DNA from: Hydractinia symbiolongicarpus
Taxonomy: Eukaryota > Cnidaria > Hydrozoa > Anthoathecata > Hydractiniidae
NCBI RefSeq assembly: GCF_029227915.1
Contig: NC_079881.1
Coordinates: 11,693,501-11,757,500 of the forward strand
Reading direction: 5' to 3'
DNA: 64,000 nucleotides
In this document: positions 46,863-64,000 of the stretch, one piece after another
Layout of the letters: every line of letters begins with the position of its first letter
Position numbering within the stretch: the stretch's first letter is position 1
Program-made: the position numbers and the translations under genes
The notes under the pieces: model-generated
Seen by the model: only the letters and a program-made list of their open reading frames with translations
Database searches by the model: none
Told to the model about the DNA's origin: nothing

Positions 46863-48365
46863 TTAATAAAATGTGGACCTGGTCCTATGCTCTGGAAAAC
46901 CTTTCATCTTCTCTGGATTTTGTGTTGCAAAATCCCAGAGATAAAAATCTAACATTAGTGAATGAACAGTCGACTCATTAAGCTTGGCTATTTCTTCACG
47001 TAAGATCTCCACAGCATGAATCGAACACCCACGAATCTCCATTTCTTCGCGGGAGTTGGAAGGAATCTGTACATTGTTCTGTAATTTACACATAAGTTCT
47101 TCGCTGTAACTAAGCAGATTCAGCGCTAACAACGCTTGTGGAACTCGATAATCGGCAAACATCGTTAACAATTCGATATTATGGAACTCGCCAAAACTTT
47201 GAGCGTCAAAACAAGCCCACATGTCGGCGATAAGGATTTGAACTCGCTTATAAAAACAAACTGTCTGCTCGTCGAATGTAGCTTCGTCCCGAAATGACGT
47301 AAAATGATGAGTCACTTTTTGAATCACGTGATTAACATCGTGGTCACACTCCAACAAAAGATTACTAAAGGAACCATTATACTTTTCGCATAAAATCTTC
47401 CCTGCTTCATTTAGATTCTTCTGTCGTTGCTCTAGTAACGGAAGAACAGTGCCATTGCACGATCTGAACACGTGATTAATCTCGTCCAATGTGATGTTTT
47501 TGTAGTAAGCTGGTGTTGTTATAGCAACACCCTCCTAAAACAAAACATGTGCTTGTGTAATGATACCTAAAAAACGTGGGTCGTCGAACAAATTTTGATT
47601 AATGTTTTTGAGATGGACAGAAGTCAGTCCACCCGTATGGCGTTTAACAGACAAAAGTTAAAGCCAGACTGTGTAGGACATCTTTAAAGTGTCAAGAAGT
47701 TACTGCTTAGATATTTTCATGGCTGTAATGACACTACGAATTAACTAAATTTCAACCTGTGTAACCTGAGAGAGGGCGTAACCTCTGGGCGTTCCGTATT
47801 ACCTCTAAGGTTTACATAAGCATGGCAAAAAAACTTGGCAGATCTGGAGTTGCTCAAAATTGCGTCGATAACCAGCTATGATGTCATTAACTAAAGATTG
47901 AAAATTACTATGGGGTCCAAGAATTAATGAAATAGGATGTATTCTTTAGCGTTAAAACCCTTCTTGAAAAATTAAAACTTTTTTAGTACGAAGAAAAGTT
48001 AACGAAAAATATAAAAGGTACAGGTAAATCAGAAATTATTGTCTTACATCTAAAGCACGGTTAATTGCGGCACACAAGGCCTCGTAATCTTCATAAACCT
48101 TCCCATTATATTCTAGTTGAAATTGCTTCTCTCCAGCAAGCCAAAACGAGAAGTTAAGCGAGTCCACAACAAAGATCCAATCAACTGTCTCTTTAGTTAA
48201 ATTCTTGGGATGTAGAGGCCACTGTTTCCACAAGGATCTCGAGTATTTTTGTTCTTTCATTCGTTGAAAAATCTCCTTCGCAGCGGTTGAGTTGCGATGG
48301 ACGGTTACATGTTTGCTGTTAGCAGCTATCAGTTTCCCGCTCTCACGCGGAGAAAGTTTTGACAT
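46863..48365 (-). CDS. QNG1: Queuosine 5'-phosphate N-glycosylase (DUF2419)
   Basis: Enzyme of queuosine salvage: it releases queuine base from queuosine nucleotide so it can be put back into tRNA anticodons. Two exons, 48048-48365 (ATG at 48363-48365) and 46863-47534 (stop 46863-46865), join in phase 0 at RALD|EGVAI and give 329 residues; the human protein has about 340. Family blocks in order: LSPRESGKLIA, TVDWIFVVDSLNFSFW, EALCAAINRALD, ITTPAYYKNITLDEI, FRSCNGTVLPLLEQR, FYKRVQILIADMW, LLTMFADYRVPQAL, MEIRGCSIHAVEIL, LDFYLWDFA and the C-terminal MKGFPEHRTRSTFY. The GT donor (GTAAGA) and TTTTAG acceptor are clear. Nothing suggests a pseudogene. Confidence 0.93.
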
Positions 48366-49568
48366 ACTGTAATATACTTTATATGTAAAGAAATAAAATT
48401 ATTATTAATGCATCGGCAAGAATAGTCACATCTTCCGTCCACAGTGGTGAGTTTCCACTCGCTTGTGGAGAAGATTTAATGGCATTGGGAGTCATTCATA
48501 AATTATACGCACTCTAAACAGCTTTACAGCGAAACCTCTTTTTAGCGGTCACCATAGGAATCAAAAAAGTTTGCGCTATGAAGAGGTTTTCCTGTATTGG
48601 CACGCATTGCTGACAAAATATAGTCAAACAGGTGAAAGAGCCCAATGACAATATTGTAAAAAAGGTTGACGTAAGAATCTGCAAAGAAATTAAGAATTGT
48701 GCTTTATTTTTGAAAAAAAGAATTTAATGAACTTGTGACATATTAAGTAAAATATAGACAAACTTATTACATTTACATTTGTTTTATTATTGGGCGCATG
48801 TTCTATGCAGTGGTCGGATCTAGGGGTAATGTAAATTGGGACCTTTAAATGACGTCCATTATAGATAGGTGCCTGCTGCAACGTTTGCTACATAGAAGTT
48901 TTATGAGAGTTTGACTGTCATTCCATCTGTTCCTGAGAAAAGTGCCTGCTTCAGAGAGGTGTTCGTTACAAAAAAGATTTTACTTTAGTTTTAATTTGCT
49001 TCCATAGTCAAAAGATTAAAGCACTGGAAGCCACAGAAACGAAAATTGGTAAAGGTTAAACAACCTAATCTCAATAAAAACATAGTCAATAAGTTAACAA
49101 GCTCCATTACTGACCATTCAGAATACTACTCCAAATGTTACCTTTGAATGATTTTTTACATCTAGGTGCGCGTGCGCGTTCAAGCTACACTCTACTACCT
49201 ACCGTCGCTCGCTAAATAAACCGTCATAATTCCGATTTATAAAACCCTACGATACGTCAAAAATATGACAACATTTACGAGAATGGCGAGGACCCTTGTT
49301 CACAGGATATTTTGAAAATCAAACCTTAACACACATAACATTAGTACAATAATGCACGAAAACCACAATCAGACACTGATTGTTAAGCCTAAAACGACAA
49401 CAACAATAACAATAGCAACAACGTCAGAGTACAACAAAATGACGACGAAAAAACAACAAACTTTTCGCCGGAGAAATTTCAACTACACTCTAAGCATGTG
49501 GAGCTCGGTTGATTTGTCAAGGCGGAATATTCGCAAGCAAAATATTTCGTGAAATATTGACAACTCAC
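48366..49568. other. QNG1 upstream region and HEAT-repeat gene 3' side
   Basis: Presumed QNG1 promoter, followed by the region downstream of the minus-strand HEAT-repeat gene. The open frame at 49352-49552 plus is rich in threonine and lysine codons from ACA/AAC runs and is unlikely to be a gene. Confidence 0.4.
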
Positions 49569-62777
<13,209 letters not shown>

Positions 62778-63727
62778 CTGTAAGAATTCTTTCCTCTACT
62801 TACATTTTGAAGAAATTAACATTACACAAACATGCCATTTTGAATCAGTTGACATTTTATATACTATGCTATAACAAAATATTTTAAAGTTTTTGGATAA
62901 TTCCCAATGTCAACAAAATGATGTGGAAAGTTATAGTATTTGCGCGTTGCTCTCAAATTATTTATGACTTGTTATATAAGTAGCTGAAACCTGCCATTTT
63001 TATACAGTTTATTATCAAAAGAACAACTTTAAAACACACCAACCTCCATTTTTTATTATATATTTTTAAAAAAACATAATATTATCAACAAAAATCATTT
63101 TATTAATTATTTATTCTTTAATTTGATTTTTAGTCAGTCCCTTATACTAATAACATCAATATTTTGTCTGAAAACAAGGTAATTTTATGTTAAGAAAGCA
63201 CAAAAAATTTTGTACATAATAGCAAATTGGATATATTTTTATTGATTCCCATGGCTATTGACTGGTACATCCAGAAAATAAGCACATAACTGTCATTATT
63301 ACATCTCACCTGCAAGGATAATATTCTAACTCATATTCTCAAATTGCAGTTGCTACATGACAAAATGCAATTTTTGTCCCAATTTGTTTTTTAATGCTTG
63401 CAACAAAGTTGTAATCCTTTTCATGAGTGGTCATAATCCCATGCAAAGTTTATCAAACCTTTTTTAACCTGATGTGCTAACAAAATGTCTAACAAAATCA
63501 CGTCACAAAGATATCGCTTATAAACAATGTTTTTAAACTATAGACTTAAAAAAGTCTGACAATCATACTTTTTTGACATGATCACACATCCAGGTTTAAT
63601 AGCTATTGTTATTATGTACTATAACATTTTTATTATTATTAAACAAAGCAATGAAAGCCTATTTAAAACTAACCAGTACATCCTGCTGGGTTATCCACCA
63701 TCTCTTAATAAAGACAGTGGCGTATCC
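62778..63727. other. Upstream of the first visible HEAT-gene exon
   Basis: No convincing further exon. A short frame near 63680-63715 minus (ATGGTGGATAACCCAGCAGG then a possible GTTAGT donor) could be a first coding exon, but its phase does not fit 62736-62777. Confidence 0.3.
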
Positions 63728-63969
<242 letters not shown>

Positions 63970-64000
63970 TAAATATTTAAAGTGGCTAGCCCAGAAAATC

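Overview
This is an AT-rich animal nuclear window with many short exons bounded by GT-AG (and one likely GC-AG) introns, dense small transposons and several genes on both strands. A CapA/PgsAA-type poly-gamma-glutamate gene carrying animal introns and a signal peptide, together with a rhodopsin-type GPCR and the repeat repertoire (tRNA-derived SINEs, a LINE with an ATG-rich tail, Harbinger and TTAA-flanked elements, short elements with CCTCGT..CCAGGG ends), points to a cnidarian, most likely a hydrozoan. The species cannot be named from sequence alone.

Layout. 0-2.6 kb: the 5' part of MED7 on the minus strand, whose downstream intron has taken in a SINE and a decayed LINE. 2.6-6.8 kb: a second SINE, a perfect 21-bp-arm hairpin, an array of about 16 palindromic GTGCGCAC cores on a 22-bp period, and a 1.1 kb Harbinger derivative. 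6.86-12.23 kb: NDUFA3 on the plus strand in three exons, with a 683-bp inverted-repeat transposon in intron 1. 12.98-14.1 kb: a broken, apparently chimeric GPCR on the minus strand. 14.8-16.0 kb: a possible inverted-repeat element. 16.37-21.9 kb: the poly-gamma-glutamate synthase-like gene on the plus strand. 23.5-25.2 kb: a 686-bp TTAA-flanked element and a large foldback. 27.8-29.3 kb: a three-exon secreted six-cysteine protein on the minus strand. 29.3-39.4 kb: gene-poor, with two isolated candidate exons. 39.5-40.1 kb: two well-phased exons of an unknown gene with an in-frame stop. 42.5-44.0 kb: a two-exon coiled-coil protein on the plus strand. 45.8 kb: a HYDIN-like fragment. 46.9-48.4 kb: QNG1 (queuosine salvage) on the minus strand. 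49.6-62.8 kb: a HEAT-repeat gene, HEATR4-like, in at least 29 small exons on the minus strand. The window ends in a (TAA)n microsatellite of about 240 bp.

Most confidently identified genes are housekeeping or metabolic (transcription, complex I, queuosine salvage). The poly-gamma-glutamate gene is the lineage-specific one: the polymer is the osmolyte of nematocyst capsules. No functional clustering of genes is evident, as expected for an animal genome. All exon models come from reading frames and splice signals by eye, with codon-phase continuity checked across junctions; no alignment was run.
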